This document shows positions 1 through 7,175 of a stretch of DNA of 8,228 nt, piece by piece. Position 1 is the first letter of the stretch. Each line of letters opens with the position of its first letter. The DNA is from Bacteroidales bacterium (GTDB lineage Bacteria; Bacteroidota; Bacteroidia; Bacteroidales; UBA932). Below the pieces are notes generated by a model that did no database searches, was not told the DNA's origin, and worked only from the letters and a program-made list of their open reading frames with translations. Location: assembly GCA_017614795.1 (NCBI GenBank), contig JAGABD010000010.1:1-8228 (forward strand), written 5' to 3'. Made by a program: the position numbers and the translations under genes.

Positions 1-1112
1 CCCACTACTATGACGACTATATGAACCGCGCCATCCTCAAGAGGATCGCGGAGAAGTGCTACCTGCCTATGAACGCCCTGCTGCTCAAAGCGATAAAGGC
101 ATCCAAGGGCTCGTTCAAAGTTGCCTTTTCCATAACCGGCTGCGCACTCGACCAGTTCTCGCGCTACGCTCCCGAGATCATCGACAGCTTCAAGAAGCTG
201 GCGGCGACCGGGAAGGTCGAGTTCCTCTGCGAGACCTACAACCACTCGCTGGTTTCGCTGCAGAACGAGCACGAATTCAGGCACCAGGTGATGCGCCACA
301 AGGCGGCCATCAAGGAATACTTCGGCGTGGAGCCCACCGCCTTCCGCAATACCGAGCTCATCTATTCGGATGCCATCGGCGCCCAGGTTTACGATATGGG
401 ATTCAAGACGATGCTCACCGAAGGGGCGAGGCACATCCTCGGATGGCGCAGCCCCGACTATCTCTACTGGAACGACCGCCAGCCCAACCTCAAGCTGCTG
501 CTCCGCAACTACGGGCTCAGCGACGACATCGCCTTCCGCTTCTCCAATAGGGGATGGGAAGGATGGCCGCTCACCGCGGACAAGTTCCTGGACAAGGTGG
601 TGGAGGCCGACGGCGACATCGTGAACCTCTTTATGGACTACGAGACCTTCGGCGAGCACCAGAGCGCCGACTGCGGCATCTTCGAGTTCATGGAGGCCCT
701 TCCCGTCAGGGCCAAGGCCCGCGGCGGATTCAAGTTCGTCACTCCTTCCGAGGCGGCGGAGGCGCTGAAGCCGGTTTCCGAGCTCGAGGTTCCCGAACCC
801 ATCTCCTGGGCCGACGAAGAGCGCGACATCACCGCCTGGCTGGGCAACGAGCTCCAGCAGGACTCCTTCAACAAGCTTTACGGACTTGTGGAGAAACTCT
901 CCATCCTCGACGACCCCCAGCTCTGGGGCGACTTCGGAAAACTCCAGGAGAGCGACCACTTCTACTATATGTGCACCAAGTTCTTCTCGGACGGCGACGT
1001 GCACAAGTACTTCAACCCGTACAATACGCCTTACGAGGCATTTATCAACTATATGAACGTATTGAGCGATTTCATTATCAGAGTAAACGACGAATATGCA
1101 ACAAGGAATTGA
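1..1112 (+). CDS. GH57 family alpha-amylase / alpha-glucan-acting glycosidase, 5' truncated
   Basis: This is a retaining glycoside hydrolase of family GH57, expected to cut or transfer alpha-1,4-glucan in the cytoplasm. The reading frame is open to the left edge (codons from base 3 read HYYDDY before the first ATG at 21), so the true start lies outside. The missing part should hold the N-terminal HQP motif. Counting from the ATG at 21, residues 66-77 (VEFLCETYNHSL) match GH57 conserved region 2. FRNTELIYSD at 108-117 matches region 3, making E112 the likely nucleophile. MDYETFGEH at 205-213 matches region 4, making D206 the likely acid/base. These assignments come from family knowledge and comparison by eye. 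The stop codon (1110-1112) overlaps the next gene by 17 nt, which suggests translational coupling to the glucan phosphorylase. Exact specificity (amylase, branching or transferase) cannot be read from sequence; the FRNTELIY form suggests the alpha-amylase-like branch. Confidence 0.93.
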   Translation, partial: HYYDDYMNRAILKRIAEKCYLPMNALLLKAIKASKGSFKVAFSITGCALDQFSRYAPEIIDSFKKLAATGKVEFLCETYNHSLVSLQNEHEFRHQVMRHKAAIKEYFGVEPTAFRNTELIYSDAIGAQVYDMGFKTMLTEGARHILGWRSPDYLYWNDRQPNLKLLLRNYGLSDDIAFRFSNRGWEGWPLTADKFLDKVVEADGDIVNLFMDYETFGEHQSADCGIFEFMEALPVRAKARGGFKFVTPSEAAEALKPVSELEVPEPISWADEERDITAWLGNELQQDSFNKLYGLVEKLSILDDPQLWGDFGKLQESDHFYYMCTKFFSDGDVHKYFNPYNTPYEAFINYMNVLSDFIIRVNDEYATRN

Positions 1113-3657
1113 GATTAGCACACCCTCCTGGGCCAGCGTGCGCGTGACTCGCCACCTCCCCGGAGAGCTCGAGGGGCTGGAAACGCTTTGCAAGAACCTT
1201 TGGTGGTGCTGGAACGACCGCGCGAAAGCACTTTTCAAATATGTGGATCCGGAACTATGGCACCGTTCGAGGCACAACCCGATGGTTATTCTGGACCAGG
1301 TAAGCCTGAAGAGATATAAACAACTGGCCAAGGACTCCCAGTTCTGCGCGCAGCTTCGCGCCGTCCTGGACGAGTTCAACGGCTATATGGCGGAGAAAGA
1401 ACGCCGCGGCACGCCTTCCATAGCCTATTTCTGCATGGAATACGGCCTCGACGCTTCGCTGCAGATCTACTCCGGAGGCCTCGGCATCCTTGCCGGCGAC
1501 TACCTCAAGGAGAGCAGTGATATGAACGTCAATATGGTGGCAGTCGGTCTGCTGTACCGATATGGATATTTCACCCAGAAGATAACGCCCCAGGGCAACC
1601 AGGTCGCGGAATACAACGCGCAGGACTTCCTTAAGATTCCCGCAGAGCCCGTAACCGACGCCGAGGGCCACTGGGCCACCGTTTCGATGCAGATGCCCGG
1701 ACGCGAGCTCCGCGCCCGCATCTGGAAGGTGCCCGTAGGACGCACCGACCTCTATCTGCTCGACACCGACTTCGAGGACAACGCTCCCGAAGACCGCCAG
1801 ATCACGCATCAGCTCTACGGCGGCGATTGGGAGAACCGTCTGAAGCAGGAGATCCTGCTCGGCATCGGAGGCATCCGCGCGCTGCGCCTTCTGAACCTCC
1901 ATCCGCAGATCTATCACTGCAACGAAGGCCACGCCGCGTTCATCGGCCTGGAGCGTCTGCGCGAGTATATGACCGAGCAGAAGATGGACTACTCCGAGGC
2001 GATCGAACTGGTCCGCGCCAGCGGCCTTTTCACCACCCATACGCCCGTTCCCGCGGGGCACGACGCTTTCGAAGAGAGCATGCTCTTCAAGTATCTCGGC
2101 CACTATCCCGCCCGCTTCGGCATCAGCTGGGAAACCCTCCTTTCGATGGGCAAGGTGCACGTCGAGGACAAGAACGAGCGCTTCAGCATGAGTGTTCTCG
2201 CGGCCAACTGCTCGCAGAACGTCAATGGCGTGTCGATGCTCCACGGCAAGGTGTCGCAGGACATCTTCGCGAATATGTACCCGGGCTACCTCCCCGAGGA
2301 ACTCCATATCAGCTATGTCACCAACGGCGTACATTACCCGACTTGGGCCGCCAAGGAGTGGCAGTGGGTGCACGCCAAGGTCTTCGGGCCCGACTTCTGG
2401 ACGCATCATTACGACAAGCGCTGCTTCGAAGGCATCTACAACATCAGCGACGAAGAGGTTTGGGAGACCCGCAAGACCCTCAAGCACGAACTGGTGCGCC
2501 AGATGGGCGACCGTCTTGCCAATCCCGACACCACGACCCACTATTCCCCCAGCCAGGTAGTCGAAATCAAGGAGAAGTTCCGCGAGGATGTTCTCACGAT
2601 AGGTTTCGCGAGGCGTTTCGCGACCTACAAGCGTGCCACGCTGCTCTTCTCGGACCTCGACCGTCTGGATGCGATAGTGAACAATCCCAAGATGCCCGTG
2701 CAGTTCATCTTCGCAGGCAAGGCGCATCCCGCCGACGGTATGGGACAGGACCTCATCAAGCAGATAATCGAAATCTCCAAGCAGCCCAGGTTCCTCGGCA
2801 AGATAGTCTTCGTTCCCGGATACGACATTTCGCTCGCGAAGAGGATGGTGCAGGGCGTGGACGTGTGGCTGAACAACCCCACCCGTCCTCTCGAAGCCTC
2901 CGGAACCTCCGGCGAAAAGGCAGCGATGAACGGCGTGATGCACTTCAGCGTGCTCGACGGCTGGTGGGTGGAAGGTTATAAGGAAGGCGCCGGCTGGGCC
3001 CTGCCTCTTGAAAAGACCTACGACGACCAGAACTACCAGAACGAACTGGACGCCGCCACCATCTACGCCATCATCGAGAACGAGATTGCTCCCGCATACT
3101 ACAACATCGACCCCGCCACGGGACGCAGCTCCCAGTGGATTGGCTACATCAAGAACACCATCGCCAAGGTCGCGTGCGAGTTCACCACGAACCGTATGAT
3201 GGAGGACTACTGCATCCGCTACTACCAGCCGCAGTACGACCGCTACAACCAGCTCGTCGCGGACGGTTGCGCCAAGGCGCGCGAGATAGCCGCCTGGAAG
3301 AAGCGCGTGCTCGAGGCCTGGCCGAACATCCAGGTGAAGAACTACACCGCCCCGGCCGCTTCCTACGTGCTTTCGCAGGACAATCCTTTCGAGAGCGAAG
3401 TGGTGCTGGATCTTGCAGGGCTTTCGCCCGAAGATGTGGGAGTGGAGATGCTCTTCGCCGTCACCGACAAGAAGAACAGGCTTCACATCCAGGAGAAGCT
3501 CGATTTCGAGGCGGGCGAATTCAAGGACGGAATCGCGTCGTACCACGCATCCATCCTTCCCGACCGCACCGGTATGTACAAGATAGGCGTCAGGGTTTAT
3601 CCCAAGAACGAACTGCTGCCTCACAGGCAGGATTTCCCTCTCACTAAATGGCTGTAG
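1096..3657 (+). CDS. glgP: Alpha-glucan (glycogen/maltodextrin) phosphorylase, DUF3417/TIGR02094 type
   Basis: This GT35 enzyme releases glucose-1-phosphate from the non-reducing ends of alpha-1,4-glucan using phosphate and pyridoxal phosphate. It is 853 residues long. Residues about 11-110 form the DUF3417-like N-terminal region (LWWCWN at 35-40). They are followed by the catalytic core with SGGLGILAGDYLKES (126-140), CNEGHAAF (275-282), THTPVPAGHDAF (314-325), RRFATYKRA (506-514) and the PLP site EASGTSGEKAAMNG (600-613), where K608 should carry the cofactor. A C-terminal beta-rich tail ends in LLPHRQDFPLTKWL, typical of the family. The ATG at 1096 is preferred because the protein then begins with the expected IEISTPSW-type N terminus; it overlaps the GH57 gene by 17 nt. 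Its 3' end overlaps ribF by 10 nt. With the GH57 enzyme it forms a glucan-degradation pair. A glycogen-synthase-like gene may lie upstream of the window, as in related genomes, but this is inference. Confidence 0.97.
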   Translation: MQQGIEISTPSWASVRVTRHLPGELEGLETLCKNLWWCWNDRAKALFKYVDPELWHRSRHNPMVILDQVSLKRYKQLAKDSQFCAQLRAVLDEFNGYMAEKERRGTPSIAYFCMEYGLDASLQIYSGGLGILAGDYLKESSDMNVNMVAVGLLYRYGYFTQKITPQGNQVAEYNAQDFLKIPAEPVTDAEGHWATVSMQMPGRELRARIWKVPVGRTDLYLLDTDFEDNAPEDRQITHQLYGGDWENRLKQEILLGIGGIRALRLLNLHPQIYHCNEGHAAFIGLERLREYMTEQKMDYSEAIELVRASGLFTTHTPVPAGHDAFEESMLFKYLGHYPARFGISWETLLSMGKVHVEDKNERFSMSVLAANCSQNVNGVSMLHGKVSQDIFANMYPGYLPEELHISYVTNGVHYPTWAAKEWQWVHAKVFGPDFWTHHYDKRCFEGIYNISDEEVWETRKTLKHELVRQMGDRLANPDTTTHYSPSQVVEIKEKFREDVLTIGFARRFATYKRATLLFSDLDRLDAIVNNPKMPVQFIFAGKAHPADGMGQDLIKQIIEISKQPRFLGKIVFVPGYDISLAKRMVQGVDVWLNNPTRPLEASGTSGEKAAMNGVMHFSVLDGWWVEGYKEGAGWALPLEKTYDDQNYQNELDAATIYAIIENEIAPAYYNIDPATGRSSQWIGYIKNTIAKVACEFTTNRMMEDYCIRYYQPQYDRYNQLVADGCAKAREIAAWKKRVLEAWPNIQVKNYTAPAASYVLSQDNPFESEVVLDLAGLSPEDVGVEMLFAVTDKKNRLHIQEKLDFEAGEFKDGIASYHASILPDRTGMYKIGVRVYPKNELLPHRQDFPLTKWL

Positions 3658-4502
3658 TCGCGACCGGTTTCTTCGACGGCGTGCACATAGGCCACCGCCT
3701 TGTTCTCGAATCCCTCGTGGCTACCGCGAGGGAGAGGGGCGAGGAGTCGGTGGTGCTGAGCTTCTGGCCGCATCCGCGCATCGTTCTCCAGGACGATGCC
3801 ATCGGCCTTCGGCTGCTCAATACGCCCGAGGAGAAAAAGGAGCTTCTGACCGGCCTCGGAGTGGACAGGGTGGAGATAATCCCGTTCACGAAGGAATTCA
3901 GCATGCTTGGGGCGGAGGAATATCTCCGCGACTGGGTAAAGGGGCGTTTCGGGGGCACCGCGATGCTTCTGGGCTACGACAACCGAATTGGCCACGAGCC
4001 TCTCACCCCGGTGCAGACGCAGGAAATCGCTTCGCGCCTCGGCATAGAGGTCATCCGCACCGACAAGGTGTCGTCCGTGGGCATAGCGGTGAGTTCCACA
4101 AAGATACGCGCGGCCCTGGCGGCCGGCGACGTGGAGCTCGCGTCGAAGTTCCTCTGCTACCCCTACACCATAGCGGGTGAGGTGGTCCACGGCAAGAAAC
4201 TGGGCCGCACCATCGGGTATCCGACCGCAAACCTGTTCACCGACCCGCTGAAGCTGGTTCCCGCCGAGGGAGTCTACCTCACGAAAGTGCATCTGGACGG
4301 GCGCGAAATGCACGGTATGACCAATATCGCATTCGGAGGACTCATCGAAACCCACATTTTCGATTTCGACGAAGACATTTACGGACGGACGCTCCGCGTC
4401 GACTTCCTGCGGCGTCTTCGCGGCGAAAAGACCTTCGCCACCCTCGACGAGTTGAAAGCGCAGCTTACCGAGGATGAACGGGCGCTCAGATTGTTGATTT
4501 AA
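3648..4502 (+). CDS. ribF: Bifunctional riboflavin kinase / FMN adenylyltransferase RibF, short form
   Basis: RibF converts riboflavin to FMN and then FAD in the cytoplasm. At 284 residues it is shorter than the usual 300-315. The N-terminal FAD synthetase domain shows GFFDGVHIGHR (7-17) with the nucleotidyltransferase GxHxGH motif, FWPHPR (39-44), GYDNRIGHE (109-117) and SSTKIR (149-154). The C-terminal flavokinase domain shows GRTIGYPTAN (186-195) and ETHIFDF (234-240), with E234 the likely catalytic base. The start is fixed: an in-frame TAA at 3645-3647 directly precedes the ATG, so the 10-20 residues that normally precede the first strand are absent. The loop between TNI (225-227) and ETH is only about six residues long, and the usual NIGxRPT motif is missing. 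The start overlaps the glgP stop by 10 nt, so translation is probably coupled, although no functional link with glycogen metabolism is known. Both catalytic domains look otherwise intact. Confidence 0.95.
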   Translation: MAVVATGFFDGVHIGHRLVLESLVATARERGEESVVLSFWPHPRIVLQDDAIGLRLLNTPEEKKELLTGLGVDRVEIIPFTKEFSMLGAEEYLRDWVKGRFGGTAMLLGYDNRIGHEPLTPVQTQEIASRLGIEVIRTDKVSSVGIAVSSTKIRAALAAGDVELASKFLCYPYTIAGEVVHGKKLGRTIGYPTANLFTDPLKLVPAEGVYLTKVHLDGREMHGMTNIAFGGLIETHIFDFDEDIYGRTLRVDFLRRLRGEKTFATLDELKAQLTEDERALRLLI

Positions 4503-4518
4503 AGTATTTTTCATTTAT

Positions 4519-4989
4519 ATGGCAAACGTTTACTATATGAGCCAGGACGGGCTCGACAAACTTAAAAAGGAATTGGCAGAGGCGATTGCACAGCGTCCCG
4601 AGATAGCTGCGGCCATCGCGGAGGCGCGTGAGAAGGGCGACCTGTCCGAAAACGCGGAGTACGAATCGGCGCGTGAGGCTCAGGGGCTTCTCGAGCTCAA
4701 GATAGCCACGCTTCAGGACAAGGTGGCGAACGCCAAGGTCGTGGACGCATCGCAGATCAACACCGACAAGGTGCAGATGCTCAACAAGGTGAAGGTACAG
4801 AACCTCGCCGCGGGCGCTGTGATGGAGTTCACCATCGTGGGCGAATCGGAAGCCGACTTCTCCAAGGGCCGTCTCGCGGCCACCACTCCCATCGCCAAGG
4901 CACTTCTCGGCCACGGCAAGGGCGAGGTCGTCGAGGCCCAGGTGCCTTCGGGCGTGATCAAGTTCAAGATTCTCGACATTTCAATCTAA
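4519..4989 (+). CDS. greA: Transcript cleavage/elongation factor GreA
   Basis: GreA enters the secondary channel of RNA polymerase and stimulates cleavage of backtracked RNA. The protein has 156 residues, the normal length. Residues 1-75 form the antiparallel coiled coil, with the tip motif EAREKGDLSENAEYESAREAQ around residues 35-55. D41 and E44 at the tip are the metal-coordinating acidic pair. Residues 80-156 form the FKBP-like globular domain, including SPIAKALLG-like TPIAKALLGHGKGE (123-136) and the C-terminal IKFKILDIS strand. The start at 4519 gives the expected short leader before YMSQDGLDKL; ATG at residue 7 is a less likely alternative. Sixteen A/T-rich bases separate it from ribF, and the HIT gene follows after 4 nt. 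The TATTTTTC at 4505-4512 resembles the Bacteroidetes -7 element (TAnnTTTG) at seven of eight positions, but no clear -33 element accompanies it. Confidence 0.98.
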   Translation: MANVYYMSQDGLDKLKKELAEAIAQRPEIAAAIAEAREKGDLSENAEYESAREAQGLLELKIATLQDKVANAKVVDASQINTDKVQMLNKVKVQNLAAGAVMEFTIVGESEADFSKGRLAATTPIAKALLGHGKGEVVEAQVPSGVIKFKILDISI

Positions 4990-4993
4990 GCCT

Positions 4994-5398
4994 ATGGCAA
5001 CGATTTTCACCCGCATCGCAAAGGGCGAAATCCCTTCATACAAGGTGGCCGAGAGCGAAGACTACTATGCCTTCCTCGACATCAGCCCCCTCACCCCCGG
5101 GCACACGCTCGTAATCCCCAAGCACATCGAGGACGACTACATCTTCAATCTTCCCGAAGACGTGTACGAGGGCCTCTGGGCATTTGCCCGCAAGGTGGCG
5201 CTGGCAATCAAGGCCGCGGTGCCCTGCAAGCGCGTCGGAGTGGCGGTTCTCGGAATGGAAGTTCCACATACCCACATCCATCTGGTGCCCCTCCAGACCG
5301 AGGGAGACCTCGATTTCAGGAAGAAGAAGCCCGAGGTGAGCGACGAACAGAAGGCCGCCATCGCGGCCGCAATACTTGCCGAATATGAGAAGCTTTAA
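4994..5398 (+). CDS. HIT family (histidine triad, HINT-like) nucleotide hydrolase
   Basis: HIT proteins are small homodimeric hydrolases or transferases that act on phosphoramidates and other nucleotide conjugates such as AMP-lysine. At 134 residues this one has the usual HINT size. Near the N terminus are TIFTRIAKGEIPSYK (3-17), AFLDISPLTPGHTLVIPK (26-43) and the signature PHTHIHLVPL (91-100). The triad is H92, H94 and H96, with H94 the expected nucleophile. The N-terminal FCxI cysteine seen in many zinc-binding HINT proteins is replaced (IFTRI), and no second zinc Cys is seen; this appears normal for Bacteroidetes members. The gene follows greA by 4 nt, and its 3' end overlaps the lipoprotein gene by 14 nt. 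The greA-HIT pairing is recurrent in Bacteroidetes as far as I recall. The physiological substrate cannot be told from the sequence. Confidence 0.95.
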   Translation: MATIFTRIAKGEIPSYKVAESEDYYAFLDISPLTPGHTLVIPKHIEDDYIFNLPEDVYEGLWAFARKVALAIKAAVPCKRVGVAVLGMEVPHTHIHLVPLQTEGDLDFRKKKPEVSDEQKAAIAAAILAEYEKL

Positions 5399-6494
5399 GT
5401 TCCTGGGCATTGCCGCCGCCCTGCTGCTCTGCTCGTGCGGCGAAAAGGCGAGCGTGCGCGGCGTCATCGAAGGCGCGCCCGAAACGCAGATCCTGGTCCG
5501 CCAGCTCAACTCCCGTTCCCCTATGGACACCATCGTCACCGGGAAGAACGGGTCCTTCCGTTTCAAGCTCGACGTCAAGAAAGGCGAACCCGAGTTCATC
5601 TATCTCTATAAGGGAGATGTCAAACTGGCGTCCCTGCTGCTCGAGAGCGGCGAGAGGGCGAAGGTCCAGGCCGATACCTTCGGCCATTACCGCGTGGAAG
5701 GCTCCGAGGGCTCGCTCCTGCTGGCGCAGGTGGAAGAGGACTTCGCGGGCGTGAACCGCACCATCCAGACGCTGCAGGACGCAGGCGCCCCCGGCAAGGA
5801 CATCACCAAGGCGTATATCGACTACTATCGCGCCTCGCTCAAGTTCGCGCTGGAGCACAGCAAGTCGATGGCGGTCATCCCGCTGATGTACGGCAATCTG
5901 GGCGGCGTGCTTCCGGTGTTCAGCCAGGAGACCGACGCAATCCTTTTCCGTATGGTCTGCGACTCTCTCAAGACCGTCTATCCCCGCTCCCGCTATGTCG
6001 CCTCTTTCGAGAAGGAGACCGAGCGCCGCGAGAATCTTATGGAACTCCGTTCGAGGCTCGGCGCCGTCGAGGCACGCGACTTCCCCGAACTGCTTATGCC
6101 TGGAATGAACGGCTCTCCCGTCAGCCTTTCCGGCCTGTTCGAGGGGGAGAATCCCGCCAAGGCGGTGCTTGTGCATTTCTGGAGCGCGGCGGTGGCGGAA
6201 CAGAAGATGTTCAACCTCGACACGCTTCTTCCCCTTTACGAAAAATGGCATTCACGCGGACTGGAGATCTACTCCGTCTGCCTCTCCGCCGACAAGGTGA
6301 CGTGGGGCTCCGTAGTGAAGTCGCAGGCCCTGCCGTGGGTGAACGTGAACGACGGCAAGGGCAATACCTCCCCTTCGATAGCGCTCTACAACATAAACGA
6401 GATTCCCTCCTCGGTGCTGGTGGCTTCCGGCACCGTCAAGAGGATTTCGGGTATCAACGCGCTGGAGAAGGAGCTTGCAAGACTGCTTAAATAA
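5385..6494 (+). CDS. Lipoprotein with DUF4369-like N-terminal and thioredoxin-like C-terminal domain, CxxC missing
   Basis: The product is a predicted periplasm-facing lipoprotein of 369 residues. From the ATG at 5385 it has a short positive start (MRSFK), a hydrophobic stretch (6-15) and a lipobox LCSC with C18 as the lipidated residue. A TTG three codons earlier (5376) is open but would only add MPN, so ATG is preferred. Residues 24-130 resemble DUF4369 (VRGVIEG, then a beta-rich segment with FRF and IYLYKGD). Residues 230-369 resemble a TlpA/AhpC-type thioredoxin fold: DFPELLMPGMNGSPVSLSGL, VLVHFWS, LEIYSVCLS, and the cis-Pro loop EIPSSVLV (P341). The redox site, usually WCxxC, reads VAEQ at 270-273, so thiol-disulfide activity is unlikely. 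C192 and C299 lie elsewhere. No acidic export signal follows the lipid cysteine (GEKAS), so sorting to the cell surface is not predicted. It overlaps the HIT gene by 14 nt. The role is unknown; a scaffold or chaperone function is a guess. Confidence 0.88.
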   Translation: MRSFKFLGIAAALLLCSCGEKASVRGVIEGAPETQILVRQLNSRSPMDTIVTGKNGSFRFKLDVKKGEPEFIYLYKGDVKLASLLLESGERAKVQADTFGHYRVEGSEGSLLLAQVEEDFAGVNRTIQTLQDAGAPGKDITKAYIDYYRASLKFALEHSKSMAVIPLMYGNLGGVLPVFSQETDAILFRMVCDSLKTVYPRSRYVASFEKETERRENLMELRSRLGAVEARDFPELLMPGMNGSPVSLSGLFEGENPAKAVLVHFWSAAVAEQKMFNLDTLLPLYEKWHSRGLEIYSVCLSADKVTWGSVVKSQALPWVNVNDGKGNTSPSIALYNINEIPSSVLVASGTVKRISGINALEKELARLLK

Positions 6495-6510
6495 CTGATA
6501 ACCAATTGTT

Positions 6511-7125
6511 ATGAAAAAAGTTATCCTTACTATGATTGCCCTGGCAGCAGCTGTCACGGCATTCGCACAGTTCCCGAAAGGCCTCAGCGTAGGCGCCGGT
6601 TACGGTATGGGAAGCAAAACGTATTCCAGCCCTGGAGTCGATCAAACCATCGATATGGCAGGTTTCTACGGCGGACTGTCGTATAACCTCGCAATCGGGC
6701 AGTCAGGCCTCGGCATACAGCCCGGATTATATGTGCATATGGAAACTGGCGACGTCAGCGACCTTGGCCTTGCCGATGTCGATTTGAAAGAAACCAGCAT
6801 CGATATCCCCGTGCTTGTCAACTACGCGATTCCCGTGATGGACATCCTTAAGGTCACTCCTTATGTCGGGCCTACATTTATGTACAATCTTACGGCGAAG
6901 TTCGAATCCAAGGACTACGAGCAGGATTTGTATAAAGACGGCCCCGGCTACGAGTCCTTCTACAAGCATCCCAATCTTTTCGTAGGCGGCGGCGTGGCTC
7001 TCGACATTGCGGACATCATCCGCGTGAGCGTGGGATACGACCTCGGTCTTCTCGACCGCTCATCCGACAGCGATAACAGCATCAAGGAGAACCGCCTGCA
7101 CTTCGGCGTGTCGTTCCTGTTCTAG
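6511..7125 (+). CDS. Porin family outer membrane beta-barrel protein
   Basis: This is a 204-residue exported protein of the small outer-membrane beta-barrel class (PF13568-like). The N terminus MKKVILTMIALAAAVTAFA is a clean signal peptide, with cleavage expected after A19 (AFA|Q). The mature part of about 185 residues alternates polar and hydrophobic residues and is rich in Gly and Tyr: SVGAGYGMG, FYGGLSYNLAIG, GIQPGLYVHM, IDIPVLVNYAI, TPYVGPTFMYNLT, LFVGGGVALDIA, IRVSVGYDLGLL and HFGVSFLF. This fits an eight-stranded barrel, and the chain ends in Phe as barrel proteins do for BAM recognition. It begins 16 nt after the lipoprotein gene, in an A/T-rich spacer without a clear Shine-Dalgarno sequence. 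Its codons look somewhat less GC-ending than those of its neighbours, so it may have its own expression regime. It is the last gene before the shared terminator. Ligand or function cannot be inferred. Confidence 0.9.
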   Translation: MKKVILTMIALAAAVTAFAQFPKGLSVGAGYGMGSKTYSSPGVDQTIDMAGFYGGLSYNLAIGQSGLGIQPGLYVHMETGDVSDLGLADVDLKETSIDIPVLVNYAIPVMDILKVTPYVGPTFMYNLTAKFESKDYEQDLYKDGPGYESFYKHPNLFVGGGVALDIADIIRVSVGYDLGLLDRSSDSDNSIKENRLHFGVSFLF

Positions 7126-7141
7126 TCTTTATCGCACAACT

Positions 7142-7175
7142 AAAAAGACCGGCCATTTCGACCGGTCTTTTTTTT
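7142..7175. terminator. Bidirectional intrinsic terminator between convergent operons
   Basis: The inverted repeat GACCGG (7147-7152) / CCGGTC (7162-7167) is flanked by five A on the left (7142-7146) and a run of eight T on the right (7168-7175). This gives an 11-bp stem with a 9-nt loop. On the + strand it ends in a long U tract 17 nt after the beta-barrel stop codon. On the - strand the A run supplies five U after the stem, so it can also stop lspA transcripts. The lspA stop codon (7174-7176) lies in the T run, so the stem falls immediately after that gene. Confidence 0.92.

Noticed and set aside
1827..2981. A 384-codon open frame on the + strand in a second frame of glgP.
   Set aside because: It has Arg/Pro/Ser-rich low-quality composition, lies within the phosphorylase core and shows no homology I recognise. 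It is a codon-bias shadow.
1255..3624. A 789-codon open frame on the - strand, antisense to glgP.
   Set aside because: It lies wholly inside an unmistakable phosphorylase gene. Its product is His/Val/Leu/Glu-rich with no recognisable motif, as expected of the mirror image of GC-ending codons. Similar long antisense frames cover ribF (3621-4514) and the lipoprotein gene (5316-6251).
3711..3733. Inverted repeat TCCCTCG / CGAGGGA inside ribF.
   Set aside because: A 7-bp stem with a 9-nt loop in GC-rich coding DNA is expected by chance, and it has no U tract.
5376..5384. TTG start for the lipoprotein, adding MPN.
   Set aside because: The ATG at 5385 gives a conventional lipoprotein signal peptide beginning with a positively charged segment. 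The TTG would only lengthen the overlap with the HIT gene.
6498..6512. Short inverted repeat ATAAC / GTTAT overlapping the start codon of the beta-barrel gene.
   Set aside because: Only five A/T-rich base pairs with a 5-nt loop. This is too weak to claim an operator or RNA structure, and no promoter elements sit around it.
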